Assembly (NCBI RefSeq): GCF_006542395.2
Contig: NZ_CP038231.1
Location: 1,178,001 to 1,242,000, forward strand
DNA from: Formicincola oecophyllae
GTDB taxonomy: Bacteria > Pseudomonadota > Alphaproteobacteria > Acetobacterales > Acetobacteraceae
Length of the DNA stretch: 64,000 nucleotides
Reading direction: 5' to 3'
Shown: positions 10,704 through 20,568 of the stretch, one piece after another
Numbering within the stretch: position 1 is the first letter of the stretch
How the letters are laid out: the number at the start of each line of letters is the position of its first letter
The notes under the pieces: model-generated
Told to the model about the DNA's origin: nothing
The model's database searches: none
Seen by the model: only the letters and a program-made list of their open reading frames with translations
Made by a program: the position numbers and the translations under genes

Positions 10704-13700
10704 CGGTTGCCCCCCAAGCGGCCACCACAGGGGGCGTGCGGCTGGCTACCGGGTGCCTGGCCGCCAACATCCCTGCTGACGTCCTGTTCCTGGACGAAGT
10801 GGCGCGGCGTTGGTGCGCAGCGTGTGGCCAAGGCACAGGGGGGCTTTCATCAGGTACCATCCTGGTGCCCAGCAAACGCACGGCCATGGGGCTGCAGCAA
10901 GCGTTCCTACGCGTTTTGAAAGGGCAGTGCGCGCTTCTGCCAGCTATTATCCCCCTGGGCATGTTGGACAGGGAACCAGCTTTGGCGGCCATGCTTGACC
11001 ATGACCTGCCGCCTGCCGTGACGGAAGAACAGCGCCTAGCTGTGCTGTCTTCGCTCATCATGGCGTCACGTTCTTTCCACATGACGGCGGAGCAAGCTGG
11101 CGAACCACCATCGCTTGAGCGCGTTTGGCCGTTGGCGCGTTCCTTGGCAGAGCTGATGGATGAAGCGGAGCGCGAAGGGGTGGATTTGCGCAAAGCGCTT
11201 CCCAAGGCGGTTGAGGGAGACCTGGCAGCCCATTGGCAGCAGACGCTCTCTTTTCTAGGGATCATCACAGAGGCCTGGCCAGCGTGGCTGGCGGAAGGGG
11301 GGCTTGGCAAAGTCCCCATGATGAACCCTGTGGCGCGGCGCATGGTCCTTCTGGAAGCGCAGGCAGCCTGCTGGCAGGCCAATCCGCCAGCGGAGCCCTT
11401 GTGGGCGGTGGGCTTTACGGACGCTACAACGGGGCTGGTGAAGCTGCTTGCGGCCATTATGGCGGCTCCACAGGGGCTGGTGGTTATGCAGGGGGTGGAT
11501 GATGAACTTCCCCCCCCTTTGTGGAAGTCTTTGGCGCCAACCCACCCCCAGGCCACCTTGCGCAAGCTTCTGGGCAAGCTGGGGCTGCGCCGTGGTGACC
11601 TGGAGACATGGCGGCCCCCCGCCCCGGCCCAACAGGGGGCCCAGAAACGCCCTGAGGGGGCGCGCCGGGCACTGTGGCGCCATGTTATGACGCCAGAGCA
11701 AGGGCTTGACGCCTGGCGCCAAAGTCAGCCTTCAGAGCTGCTCCAAGCTGGCCTTGAAGGACTGGAGACCCTCTCAGCCCCTACCACCCAGCAGGAGGCG
11801 CGCGCTATAGCGCTAGCGCTGCGCGATGCTGTCCAGGTGGAAGGGCGACATGCCGCCCTCATCACCCCTGACCGCGATTTGGCTGGGCGCGTCACGGCGG
11901 AGCTCAAGCGCTTTGGCGTCAGGCCACGCAACAGTTCTGGCGAGCCGTTGCTGGAAACCCCAGGCGCTGTGTTCCTGCGTTTGGTGGCGCGCACTTGGGA
12001 AAGCGACTTTGCCCCCGTCACCTTGCTGGCCTTGCTCAAACACCCTTTCACGGCACTTGGTTTCAGGCGTGCTGAAGCGCGCGCCCTGGCGCGCCAGCTG
12101 GAGCGGGCGGTTTTGCGCGGGCCTGCACCTGATGGCCTGAAAGGCATCGCTCAGGCCCTTGGCCAGCGCCACAACCAAAAACAGGAGCGCCACAGGGCTG
12201 GCGCCATGACGGCTGAAGCCTTTGGTGAGGAGCTTCTCCAGAACAAGCGCCTGCAAGCTTATGTCAGCGCCCTCACAGCGGCTTTTCAGCCGTTGTTGAC
12301 GTTGCCTGCGTTGCCAGGGCCTGTCAGCGTGCTTGGTGCGTTGGCACGCGTGGCAGACGCCATGGCCAGGCTGCCTGAGGACCAGCTGGACGCCCCTCCC
12401 GCCCAAAGCGCCCAGGCAAGTGAGCGGCGCCTGCTTTGGGTGGGGGAGGACGGCCAGCGCCTTTCAGATGTCCTAGCGCAGCATATGGAGGCCTTTGAGG
12501 GGGCTGTTGGGCTGCCCCCCCTTGTTGTTGGCGGGCTTGAGCCGTTCTTGGTCACCATGCTGGCCCCTGTGAGCGTCACAGGTCAGCGTGGCTACCAGGA
12601 ACCAGGTGTGGTGGAATGCCCCCGCATAGAGATCCTGGGCCTTCTGGAAGCCAGTACGCTTTCTTTCGACACCGTGGTGCTGGGCGGCCTGAATGAAGGG
12701 GTGTGGCCGCCAGCGGCCGAAAGCGGCCCATGGCTTAGCAGGCCCATGCGCGCGCGTGCTGGACTGCCCCTGCCTGAGGAACGCATTGGCACAGCTGCGC
12801 GCTATTTTATCAATGCTGTGCTGGGCAACAGCCAACCCCGCTTAGAGGGTAGGGCGGGAAAGGTTATTTTAGCGCGTGCGGCTCGTCATGGTGGCACCCC
12901 TTGCCGCCCAGCCCGCTGGTGGGCACGACTTGAGGCCTTCATGAATGGCCAAAGCCACCGTCTGCAGGCGCCTGCTGTTCATGTTGGCGCCCAGGGGGAC
13001 ACACCATTCCAAATACCGCTGGTGCCCGCAGCAACGGCCCTGGCATGGGAAAGCAGGCTGGACGTGCCGCGCAACAGCCCTGGGCCCGTCAAGCCGCCTG
13101 CGCCCTGCCCACCTGTAGCGCTGCGCCCGCGCCAACTCAGCGTGACGGAAATCGACACCCTCAATTGCGACCCCTACGCCATTTACGCCCGCCATATCCT
13201 GAAGTTGAGGGCACTGCCACCTTTGGCACAGGATGCGGACCAGGCTGATTATGGCACCTTGGTTCACGCAGCCTTGGACAATGCTTTCAGAGCTGCCCCT
13301 GATGGGGCGCCCAGCGCCTCCTTGCTGCGGCACCATTTTATGGAGGAGCTGGCGCGGGGCGCTTTCAGGCCATCACTGCGGCTGTGGTGGAAGCCACGTT
13401 TGCTACGCATCGCTGATTGGGTGGCTGAGCAGGAGGCTGCGCGCCTTGCGCGCCTGCAGCCGGGGCACGACCCAGCCCATGTTTGGACGGAACTGACAGG
13501 CCAGTGGGAAACAACCTTGCCGGCTGGACGGTTTGTGCTGAAAGGCCGGGCTGACCGCATTGACGTCATGGTGGGCGTTGATAGGGTGCCCCATTGCTGG
13601 ATCTATGATTACAAAACGGGCACGCCACCGAGCGGTGCCGCAGTCAAGGCGGGCTGGGCCTCCCAAACCGTTCTGGAAGCGGCCATGGTGGAAGCGGGGG

Positions 13701-14047
13701 CTTACCAGCTGGGTGAGGTGGCCACACCCCTCGTGGAGGGCATAGTGTACTGGCACTTGCGGGGCACGACCAAAGATCCTGGCGCCATCAAAATAATTGC
13801 TGGTTCACAGCCAGGGCTTTGGGGTGAAAACGGCTCCGGCCCTAAAAAAACTGATGAACTCAAACAGTTGGTTGACGGCGCCCTCGACAAGGTCCGCACC
13901 TTGATGGCACTTTATGAACGCCCTGGCTTCGCTTACCGTTCGCAGCCTTATTCCAATCACGTGCCCCGTTACACGGATTATGCCCTTCTGGCCCGCGTGC
14001 CAGAATGGCGCAGCGGCAGTGGTCTGGGGGGGAAAGTCTGGAAATGA
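10700..14047 (+). CDS. addB: Double-strand break repair protein AddB
   Basis: The AddB subunit of the AddAB helicase-nuclease, which processes double-strand ends for RecA loading. It has 1115 residues. The N-terminal half is an inactivated helicase fold with no clear P-loop, typical of alphaproteobacterial AddB. FDTVVLGGLNEGVWPP, at about residue 655, is a family hallmark. The C-terminal PD-(D/E)xK nuclease domain contains LSVTEIDTLNCDPYAIYARHIL, then YGTLVHAALD and WIYDYKTGTPP with the catalytic Asp and Lys. It is transcribed with addA, which overlaps its stop. Confidence 0.93.
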   Translation: MTVAPQAATTGGVRLATGCLAANIPADVLFLDEVARRWCAACGQGTGGLSSGTILVPSKRTAMGLQQAFLRVLKGQCALLPAIIPLGMLDREPALAAMLDHDLPPAVTEEQRLAVLSSLIMASRSFHMTAEQAGEPPSLERVWPLARSLAELMDEAEREGVDLRKALPKAVEGDLAAHWQQTLSFLGIITEAWPAWLAEGGLGKVPMMNPVARRMVLLEAQAACWQANPPAEPLWAVGFTDATTGLVKLLAAIMAAPQGLVVMQGVDDELPPPLWKSLAPTHPQATLRKLLGKLGLRRGDLETWRPPAPAQQGAQKRPEGARRALWRHVMTPEQGLDAWRQSQPSELLQAGLEGLETLSAPTTQQEARAIALALRDAVQVEGRHAALITPDRDLAGRVTAELKRFGVRPRNSSGEPLLETPGAVFLRLVARTWESDFAPVTLLALLKHPFTALGFRRAEARALARQLERAVLRGPAPDGLKGIAQALGQRHNQKQERHRAGAMTAEAFGEELLQNKRLQAYVSALTAAFQPLLTLPALPGPVSVLGALARVADAMARLPEDQLDAPPAQSAQASERRLLWVGEDGQRLSDVLAQHMEAFEGAVGLPPLVVGGLEPFLVTMLAPVSVTGQRGYQEPGVVECPRIEILGLLEASTLSFDTVVLGGLNEGVWPPAAESGPWLSRPMRARAGLPLPEERIGTAARYFINAVLGNSQPRLEGRAGKVILARAARHGGTPCRPARWWARLEAFMNGQSHRLQAPAVHVGAQGDTPFQIPLVPAATALAWESRLDVPRNSPGPVKPPAPCPPVALRPRQLSVTEIDTLNCDPYAIYARHILKLRALPPLAQDADQADYGTLVHAALDNAFRAAPDGAPSASLLRHHFMEELARGAFRPSLRLWWKPRLLRIADWVAEQEAARLARLQPGHDPAHVWTELTGQWETTLPAGRFVLKGRADRIDVMVGVDRVPHCWIYDYKTGTPPSGAAVKAGWASQTVLEAAMVEAGAYQLGEVATPLVEGIVYWHLRGTTKDPGAIKIIAGSQPGLWGENGSGPKKTDELKQLVDGALDKVRTLMALYERPGFAYRSQPYSNHVPRYTDYALLARVPEWRSGSGLGGKVWK

Positions 14048-17000
14048 CGCAATCCTCCCAATCCCCTGACCTTTTCAATCAAAATGCGGTTGCCAGCACG
14101 GCTTTACCAGCGCCTGACCACGCGCGTGAGGCCACTTTGGCGCAGAAACGGGCTTCAGACCCGCGCCATTCTGCTTTCGTTTCAGCCTCTGCTGGTTCTG
14201 GCAAAACCAAATTATTGGTCGACCGCCTTTTGCGCCTCATGCTGCCGCTGGAATTGCCTGACAATGAAGGGCGGCTGCGTTTGGCGCCAGGTTCAGACCC
14301 TGCCAGCATCCTTTGCTTGACCTACACCCGCGCAGCCGCCGCTGAAATGGCCGAACGCCTTCAAAAACGCCTGGGCGCCTGGGTCACGATGGATGATGAC
14401 GCCCTGGGCATGGAACTCAACGCCCTGGAGGTCCCCAACACCCCCTCCACCAGGGCCCAAGCACGCAGCCTGTTCCTGCGGGTGCTTGACCTGCCTGGCG
14501 GGATGCAGATTGAGACCATCCACAGCTTCTGCCAATCACTCCTCAAGCGTTTTCCACTTGAAGCGGCCATGGACCCGCATTTCACCTTGACGGAGCCGGC
14601 GGAGGTCGCTGATTACCTGCACCAGGCTTTTGACGAGGTGGCGGGGCGGGGCTTGAAAAGTGGCCGTGAGCTCGCAACCGCCTTCACTTTGAACCAATTG
14701 GAGGAGCTGATTGCCCAGCTGAGCGAGCGTTCAGGGCGCCTGGAAGCCTTGATGCGCTTGTGGCAAACGCCAGAAGGCCGCGCTCAACTGCGCGCAGACC
14801 TTAAAAAGGCCCTTAGCTGGCAAGGCAGCGCTGAGGACATTGCGCGTAAAATCTGCACCCCCCCTGGGGAGGTCGCCATGGTCACCCAGCTTCGGGAACT
14901 ACTGGCTGTAGCGAGCGCTGCCCAGAAGCCTAAAATAACCGCTTTGCTGGACTGGTTCAGCCTGGCGCCAGAAAAGCGTGCAGCTGAAGGCGTGCAGGGG
15001 TTTTTCCTGAAGCCAGAAAACGGCACCCCTTATAAAATGGCGCGCATTGTCGGCAAAAAGGGCCGCGAAGTGGTGCCGGAATTACTGCCATTGCTGGAGG
15101 GGGAGGCGGAACGCCAGGCCTCATTGAAAGTTGGTTTGGAAGTGGCCCAGCTGCTGCCCTTGGAGGAAGCGTTCCTTGAATTCGCCATGCCCGTTCTAGC
15201 GCGTTTTGGCAAACGCAAAAGCCTGGCAGGCGAAATTGACTACAATGATATCATCCTGCGCACCCGCGCTTTGCTGGAAGACCCCGGCGCGCGCTGGGTG
15301 ACCTACAAACTTGATGGCGGCCTAGAGCATTTGCTGCTTGATGAGGTCCAGGACACCTCAGGCATTCAATGGGAAATCGCCGCTGCCTTAACGGAGGAGT
15401 TCTTCAGTGGCGTGGGGGCCGATGAAAGCCGGCGCGACAGCAGGCGCCCGCGCACGGTTTTCGCTGTAGGTGACTTCAAGCAATCTATTTACAGTTTCCA
15501 GGGTGCTGAACCTGAAGCGTTTAAGACATGGCGCCAGCATTTTGAAAACAGCGTACGCCAGGCTGGGCAGACCATGGCTACGCCAGCTTTGAATGTCTCT
15601 TTCCGTTCAGCTCCCCCCATTCTGGCGTTGGTTGACAGCGTGTTCGCTGAAGAGGGGGCGGCTGTTGGCGTGCGCATAACCCAGGAGAAGCTGGAACACC
15701 GCGCTGCACGGTCAGCAAAGCCAGGCATGGTGCAATTGTGGCCTGTCATGGGCAGCGAACCGGAAGGGTCGGAAGAGCCAGTACCCTTCAGGCCAACGGG
15801 GCGCAACCACGAGTTTCAGTCGGCAGAGCAACGCCTGGCCGCCGCACTAGCTGAATGGTTGGCAGCGCATCTGGCAGGCCACGGCGCAGCGCCCCTTGTG
15901 CCCGGAACGCCACCTTTGGAACCACGTGACGTCATGATCCTGGTGCGCAAAAAAAGTGATTTCCTCTGGGCGTTGGAGCGTGAGCTCAAAAGGCGTGGCA
16001 TCGCTGTGGCCAGCCATATACGTAGCTTCCTGACAGACAACCTGGCTGTGCTTGACTTGATGAACCTGTGCGCATCCCTGCTGCTCCCTGATGATGACCT
16101 GACCCTTGCCGCTGTGCTGACGTCCCCATTCGGGGGGCTTTCAGACCGTTCCCTCATGGACTTGGCTACTGAAAACGGCAGAAGATCCATTCTGGGGCCA
16201 GGGCAGCCTCCTTTGTGGGATGTTCTGCGCAGGCGCCATGGGGAGCGGGCGGAATGGACCCAGGCTTGGAATGATCTTTCCGAACTGCAGAGCCGTGTGG
16301 ACTACCTCACCCCTTATGAGCTTCTGACCTACGCGCTGGGGCCGCTTGAAGGGCGCAAGCGCATTAGGGGTCGTTTAGGCCCTGAATCCATGGAGGCCCT
16401 GGAGGAGCTTTTGCAGGCGGCTGCCACCTACGCTGCCAGCCATGCCCCAGCCTTGCAGGATTTCCTGCGCTGGCTGGAGGAAAGCCGCATTGAGGTCAAG
16501 CGTGAGGCTGACAGCGGGGAGAATGCCGTCAAACTCATGACGGTTCATGGCTCCAAAGGGCTGCAATCGCGTTTGGTGATCCTGCCTGAAATGTTGAGCA
16601 CCCGCAAACCCACAACCAACCTGCTGTGGTCAGGCGCCCACGGTACGGGCACGCAGCAGCCTTATGACATCCCCTTGGCGGTACCAGGCCATGTCAGCAA
16701 CGTACCAGCGCTTGAGGAACTGCGCTCTGAACGCGCTCAGCGCGAAGGGGAGGAGAACAACCGCCTGCTTTATGTGGGCCTGACCAGGGCTGAGGAAATG
16801 CTGCTGGTGTGCGCTTGCCAGAACAGCCCCAAGCCAGTCCCCAGCCCTGAGAGCTGGTATGCGAAGTGCCGTGCAGGATTTGAAAGCCTAAAAGCCGCCA
16901 CGCAGGCGACTGAAAGCGCCATGGCAGGCCAGGCCAGCCCCAATCAGGGCCACCATCAGGTTTTTGAGGTCATAGCACAGCCTTGGCCAGCTGGGCCTAC

Positions 17001-17976
17001 GCCCGATGACGTACCTCATACCACGGACCTGGAGCCTGAGGACACCGCCAGCCACGTGCCTGAAATCATCACGTTGCGCACCAAGGCAGCGCCTAGTAGC
17101 GCCCGCACCCTTCAAGAGGAAAAGGGTTCTGGCCTTTCACTTTCTGGTTTACCCAGCCCTGTGCCTGCTAGGGATGGGGGGCAGCATCCCCTTTTGAAAG
17201 CCCCCTCATGGCTCACGATGGTTGGTGCTGCAGCAGCGCCACCGCGTGCCCCTGAAGTTGCCCATCCCTTCAGGCCATCACGTGTGTTGTCAGCTGAGGG
17301 GGACGTTTACCCTCAGGCCCTCTCCCCTGTAGAGGCGTTGGCGTTGAAAGGCCAAACGCCCCGCATGAAGGCCTTGGTGCGCGGAACGCGCTTGCATGAA
17401 TTGCTGCAGTTTCTGCCTGAACTGCCAGAAGTGGAGCGCCCCAATAGGGGTATGCGCTGGCTGGCTGCACAGGGTTTGGAGGGTGCGCAAGCCTCCTCTT
17501 TGCTTGAAGAGGCCTTGAAGGTCATGGCCTTGCCTGTACTCAAACCCCTTTTCAGTGCAGGCGCGCGCAGTGAACAAGCGCTTTCAGGCACGCTTCAGGC
17601 ACCCCCTGCCGCAGGCGGGGGTAACGGGCACAGGTCCCAGGACGGCATGGTGGTCATGGGGCGTGTTGACCGTTTCACAGTGGCCGGGGATGAAGTGTTG
17701 CTGTGCGATTACAAAACAGGCCGCATTCCCCCCGAAGGGCAGACCCCTGCCGCCTATTTGGTGCAGATGGCCAGCTACAAGGCTTTGCTAAGGCAAATCT
17801 ACCCCCAGCACAGAGTTCGGTGCGTTCTTGTGTGGACAGCGGGGCCGCGTGTGGACGTGCTTGATGAAAAAGCCATGAATGAAGCCCTGCACCATGAGTG
17901 GCTTTTGCGCCAACATGCTGAAGTGGGTGGAGGGGAAGGCAGTAATCCCTTAAAACAGATGCAGTTGCCAGATTGA
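14044..17976 (+). CDS. addA: Double-strand break repair helicase AddA
   Basis: A UvrD/Rep-family helicase plus nuclease and the partner of AddB. With the ATG at 14044, which overlaps the addB stop as ATGA, it has 1310 residues. Walker A is ASAGSGKT at about 48-55, CLTYTRAAAAEM is motif Ia, and LLLDEVQDTSGIQWEI is motif II with DEVQD. VGDFKQSIYSFQGA is motif III, and NRLLYVGLTRAEE is motif VI. The C-terminal RecB-like nuclease carries VLLCDYKTGRIPP. A weakly conserved linker around 16900-17300 joins helicase and nuclease parts. trxA follows after a 69-nt gap. Confidence 0.95.
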   Translation: MTQSSQSPDLFNQNAVASTALPAPDHAREATLAQKRASDPRHSAFVSASAGSGKTKLLVDRLLRLMLPLELPDNEGRLRLAPGSDPASILCLTYTRAAAAEMAERLQKRLGAWVTMDDDALGMELNALEVPNTPSTRAQARSLFLRVLDLPGGMQIETIHSFCQSLLKRFPLEAAMDPHFTLTEPAEVADYLHQAFDEVAGRGLKSGRELATAFTLNQLEELIAQLSERSGRLEALMRLWQTPEGRAQLRADLKKALSWQGSAEDIARKICTPPGEVAMVTQLRELLAVASAAQKPKITALLDWFSLAPEKRAAEGVQGFFLKPENGTPYKMARIVGKKGREVVPELLPLLEGEAERQASLKVGLEVAQLLPLEEAFLEFAMPVLARFGKRKSLAGEIDYNDIILRTRALLEDPGARWVTYKLDGGLEHLLLDEVQDTSGIQWEIAAALTEEFFSGVGADESRRDSRRPRTVFAVGDFKQSIYSFQGAEPEAFKTWRQHFENSVRQAGQTMATPALNVSFRSAPPILALVDSVFAEEGAAVGVRITQEKLEHRAARSAKPGMVQLWPVMGSEPEGSEEPVPFRPTGRNHEFQSAEQRLAAALAEWLAAHLAGHGAAPLVPGTPPLEPRDVMILVRKKSDFLWALERELKRRGIAVASHIRSFLTDNLAVLDLMNLCASLLLPDDDLTLAAVLTSPFGGLSDRSLMDLATENGRRSILGPGQPPLWDVLRRRHGERAEWTQAWNDLSELQSRVDYLTPYELLTYALGPLEGRKRIRGRLGPESMEALEELLQAAATYAASHAPALQDFLRWLEESRIEVKREADSGENAVKLMTVHGSKGLQSRLVILPEMLSTRKPTTNLLWSGAHGTGTQQPYDIPLAVPGHVSNVPALEELRSERAQREGEENNRLLYVGLTRAEEMLLVCACQNSPKPVPSPESWYAKCRAGFESLKAATQATESAMAGQASPNQGHHQVFEVIAQPWPAGPTPDDVPHTTDLEPEDTASHVPEIITLRTKAAPSSARTLQEEKGSGLSLSGLPSPVPARDGGQHPLLKAPSWLTMVGAAAAPPRAPEVAHPFRPSRVLSAEGDVYPQALSPVEALALKGQTPRMKALVRGTRLHELLQFLPELPEVERPNRGMRWLAAQGLEGAQASSLLEEALKVMALPVLKPLFSAGARSEQALSGTLQAPPAAGGGNGHRSQDGMVVMGRVDRFTVAGDEVLLCDYKTGRIPPEGQTPAAYLVQMASYKALLRQIYPQHRVRCVLVWTAGPRVDVLDEKAMNEALHHEWLLRQHAEVGGGEGSNPLKQMQLPD

Positions 17977-18045
17977 CTGGCTGCAGCTTTGCTTGCCTAT
18001 TCTTCTCCTAGGGGGCTGGGCAGCTCATGATTGAGGAACAACACC

Positions 18046-18372
18046 ATGGCTGAGAACGTGACCGCTGCCACTGACGCCAATTTCGATGCACTGACAAAAG
18101 ACGCCACCACGCCCGTGGTGGTGGATTTCTGGGCGCCTTGGTGTGGGCCTTGCAAAATGCTTGGCCCCATTCTGGAGGATGTTGCCAAAGAGATGCAGGG
18201 CCGGCTGAAAGTCGTCAAGGTGGATATTGACCAGTCCCCTGAACTGGCCAGCCGCTTTGGCATCCGCAGCATCCCAACCCTCATCTTGTTCAAAAATGGC
18301 GAGGCCGTGGCCCAGCAGATGGGGGCCATGCCGCGCAGCCAGCTTGTTAGCTGGATTGAGCAGAACAGCTGA
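18046..18372 (+). CDS. trxA: Thioredoxin
   Basis: A general disulfide reductant of the cytoplasm. It has 108 residues with the active site WCGPC in FWAPWCGPCKMLGP and the conserved cis-proline loop SIPTLILFKNG. ATG 18046 was chosen over a TTG five codons earlier because GAGGA lies 8 nt upstream and the length then matches the family. It lies just after addA, a common alphaproteobacterial arrangement. Confidence 0.96.
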   Translation: MAENVTAATDANFDALTKDATTPVVVDFWAPWCGPCKMLGPILEDVAKEMQGRLKVVKVDIDQSPELASRFGIRSIPTLILFKNGEAVAQQMGAMPRSQLVSWIEQNS

Positions 18373-18410
18373 ACCCAGTTCTGCCGGCCAGGACATCTCA
18401 AGGAAACATC

Positions 18411-19664
18411 ATGACAGCACCCGCTTCCCCCACGCAGGCTGCTTCCGCAGGGGCTATGGCAGGGCAGGCGCCAGTTACGGTGCCCACGGCCAAGGGCTAC
18501 CCAGACGCGCAGTTGTTGAGCGACCCTGCAGCTGTGGCTGCCGCCTGCCAGCGGTTGGCGCAGGAGCCATTCGTCACGGTGGACACGGAATTTGTCCGCG
18601 AGCGTACTTATTGGCCTCAACTCTGCCTGGTGCAGTTGGCAGGCGCTGAGGAAGTGGTGCTGATTGATGCCCTGGCCCCTGGCATGGACCTGGCCCCTTT
18701 GGGGCGGCTGCTGGCCTGCCCAGAATGCGTGAAGGTGTTTCATGCGGCCAGGCAGGACTTGGAGATATTCCTGCATTTATTTGGCGCGCTGCCCGTCAAT
18801 GTCTTTGACACCCAAATAGCAGCCATGGTTGCCGGTTTAGGGGACCAAATTGGTTATGACAGCTTAGTAGCGTTGCTTCTGGAACGGCCGATAGACAAGG
18901 GCCAACGCTTCACCGACTGGGCCGCCCGCCCTTTAAGCGCCAAGCAGTGCGCTTACGCGGCAGCGGACGTTACCCACCTGCGTGACGTCTACCTTGCCCT
19001 CAGGAAGCGCTTGGAGGCAGATGGTCGTTTGGCGTGGCTCAAGCGTGAAATGGTCGTGTTGGAGCGTGAGGAAACCTTCCTGCCAGATCCGCGCGAACGC
19101 TGGCGCAAGCTTAAGGCGCGCACCAACAGCCGCCGGATGCTGGGCGTCCTGCAAGACATTGTGGCCTGGCGGGAGGAACTAGCCCAGAAGCGTGATGTGC
19201 CCAGGCAGCATCTGTTCCGTGATGAAAGCCTGCTGGAGATTGCCGCTTCCCAGCCCACCTCTGCCAAAGGGTTGGCGCGCGTGCGCGGTGTGAGTGCTGA
19301 AACAGCCCGCAGCGACTTGGGCATGGACCTTCTGGCCATGGTGGCGCAGGCTTTGGAACGCCCTGAAGAGGACCTGCCGTCCTTGCCCCAAAAGCCCAAA
19401 CACCAAGGCCCCGGGGCTGTGCCCCCATCTGTAGTGGCCCTTTTGCGGGCGTTGCTGGCGCATTGTTGTGCGCAAAACCGCTTGACGCCGCGCCTTGTCG
19501 CTTCCCCAGCAGAACTGGAGCGGTTCGCTGCTGGGGAGCGTGAGCTAGAATTTCTCAAAGGCTGGCGTGGGGATGTGTTCGGCAAAGCAGCTTTGGCCCT
19601 GCTGGAGGGGACATCAGCGCTTGCATTGCACGATGGCGAAACCAGGCTGGTTGCGGTAAAGTGA
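18411..19664 (+). CDS. rnd: Ribonuclease D
   Basis: A 3'-5' exoribonuclease that trims tRNA and other structured RNA ends. It has 417 residues. The DEDD exonuclease motifs are visible: VDTEFVRER (DxE) at about residue 57, FHAARQDLEIF mid-domain, and the third motif around YAAADVTHL. HRDC domains follow, for example LLEIAASQPTSAKGLARVRGVS. AAGGA lies about 9 nt before the ATG. A roughly 40-residue Ala/Thr/Pro-rich lead precedes the nuclease fold. Confidence 0.94.
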   Translation: MTAPASPTQAASAGAMAGQAPVTVPTAKGYPDAQLLSDPAAVAAACQRLAQEPFVTVDTEFVRERTYWPQLCLVQLAGAEEVVLIDALAPGMDLAPLGRLLACPECVKVFHAARQDLEIFLHLFGALPVNVFDTQIAAMVAGLGDQIGYDSLVALLLERPIDKGQRFTDWAARPLSAKQCAYAAADVTHLRDVYLALRKRLEADGRLAWLKREMVVLEREETFLPDPRERWRKLKARTNSRRMLGVLQDIVAWREELAQKRDVPRQHLFRDESLLEIAASQPTSAKGLARVRGVSAETARSDLGMDLLAMVAQALERPEEDLPSLPQKPKHQGPGAVPPSVVALLRALLAHCCAQNRLTPRLVASPAELERFAAGERELEFLKGWRGDVFGKAALALLEGTSALALHDGETRLVAVK

Positions 19665-19746
19665 TCGGTAACGGTACAGAATGCCACGCTTACAGGGCAG
19701 GCAGTTTTAACGCTGCTGGGGCCGCGGCGGACGAGGGGTGATGAAA

Positions 19747-20406
19747 ATGGATTGGACTGAAGACATGATTGCGAAGCTTCGCAACCTGTGGGTCCAGAAC
19801 CTTTCAACCGCTGACATCGGGCGCCAATTGGGTGTGACTAAGAATGCCGTTGTGGGCAAAGTGCACCGGTTGGGTTTGCCTCCCCGCCCTTCCCCCATCA
19901 AAGGTCCCGCCCCATCACGTTCAAGCGTGGCAGCTAAAGCTGCCGCTGTTTCTAAACCATCTGCCCCAAAGGCTTCCAACGTGACCAACAAAGCCAGCCC
20001 TTCTGCGGATGCGGCACCTGAGAAAACCAAGGCAAAAAAAACCAAAAGCATCACGCCTGCCCGGAAAACCCCCTCCAAAACAACTTCTAAAACAACCTCT
20101 AAGGCAGCCAAGGCTGTGAAGAGTACTGATGGCGCGAAGAAAGTTTCCGCCAAAACCACCAAAGCCCCTTCCAAGGCACGGGTGCGCAAAACCACCAAAG
20201 CGGCCAGCCCAGGCCCAGCAGTGAAGAAATTGCAGAAACGCCAACCTGTGCGCCCTTTACGCTCAGCGTTTCAGTGCCAATGGCCTTTTGGTGATCCAGG
20301 CACTGTAGAATTCCATTTCTGTGGTCGGACAGTTATCACGGGGAAGCCCTATTGCGTGGAGCACGTGGCCATCGCTTACGTGAAACTGCGCGAACGGCGC
20401 GATTGA
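19747..20406 (+). CDS. gcrA: Cell cycle regulator GcrA with long basic linker
   Basis: A transcription co-activator that binds sigma-70 RNA polymerase and, in Caulobacter, methylated GANTC promoters. The N-terminal MDWTEDMIAKLRNLW and the helix-turn-helix STADIGRQLGVTKNAVVGKVHRLGL are diagnostic. The C-terminal block from CQWPFGDPG to YCVEHVAIAY (sigma-binding region) is also present. Between them lies a stretch of about 110 residues very rich in Lys, Ala, Thr and Ser, so the protein is 219 residues rather than about 170. ATG 19747 has GAGGGG 8 nt upstream; ATG 19741 lies too close to it. Confidence 0.9.
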   Translation: MDWTEDMIAKLRNLWVQNLSTADIGRQLGVTKNAVVGKVHRLGLPPRPSPIKGPAPSRSSVAAKAAAVSKPSAPKASNVTNKASPSADAAPEKTKAKKTKSITPARKTPSKTTSKTTSKAAKAVKSTDGAKKVSAKTTKAPSKARVRKTTKAASPGPAVKKLQKRQPVRPLRSAFQCQWPFGDPGTVEFHFCGRTVITGKPYCVEHVAIAYVKLRERRD

Positions 20407-20437
20407 GCTTAGCTTTGTAGGACTTGTGCTGCCCGTT

Positions 20438-20483
20438 AAAAAGCCCAGCAGTCTGCCATTTTGGCAGCACACGCTGGGCTTTT
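20438..20483. terminator. Bidirectional terminator between gcrA and bactofilin genes
   Basis: The arms AAAAAGCCCAGC (20438-20449) and GCTGGGCTTTT (20473-20483) enclose a second hairpin CTGCCA-TTT-TGGCAG (20453-20467). The A-run on the left and T-run on the right suit termination in both directions, as expected between convergent genes. Confidence 0.85.
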
Positions 20484-20568
20484 GCAGGCTAGGGTCCACC
20501 CAAACACCAATTGGTTGACTAAGGTGCCAGGCCATATCCTTTGAAGGAGCGTGGCCTAGCCTGTGGCT

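Noticed and set aside
10675-11577. 300-codon minus-strand ORF opposite addB
   Set aside because: Ser/Arg/Ala-rich shadow frame with no recognisable domain, fully inside addB.
18989-19807. 272-codon minus-strand ORF opposite rnd
   Set aside because: Shadow frame; Ser/Arg-rich translation and overlap with two supported genes.
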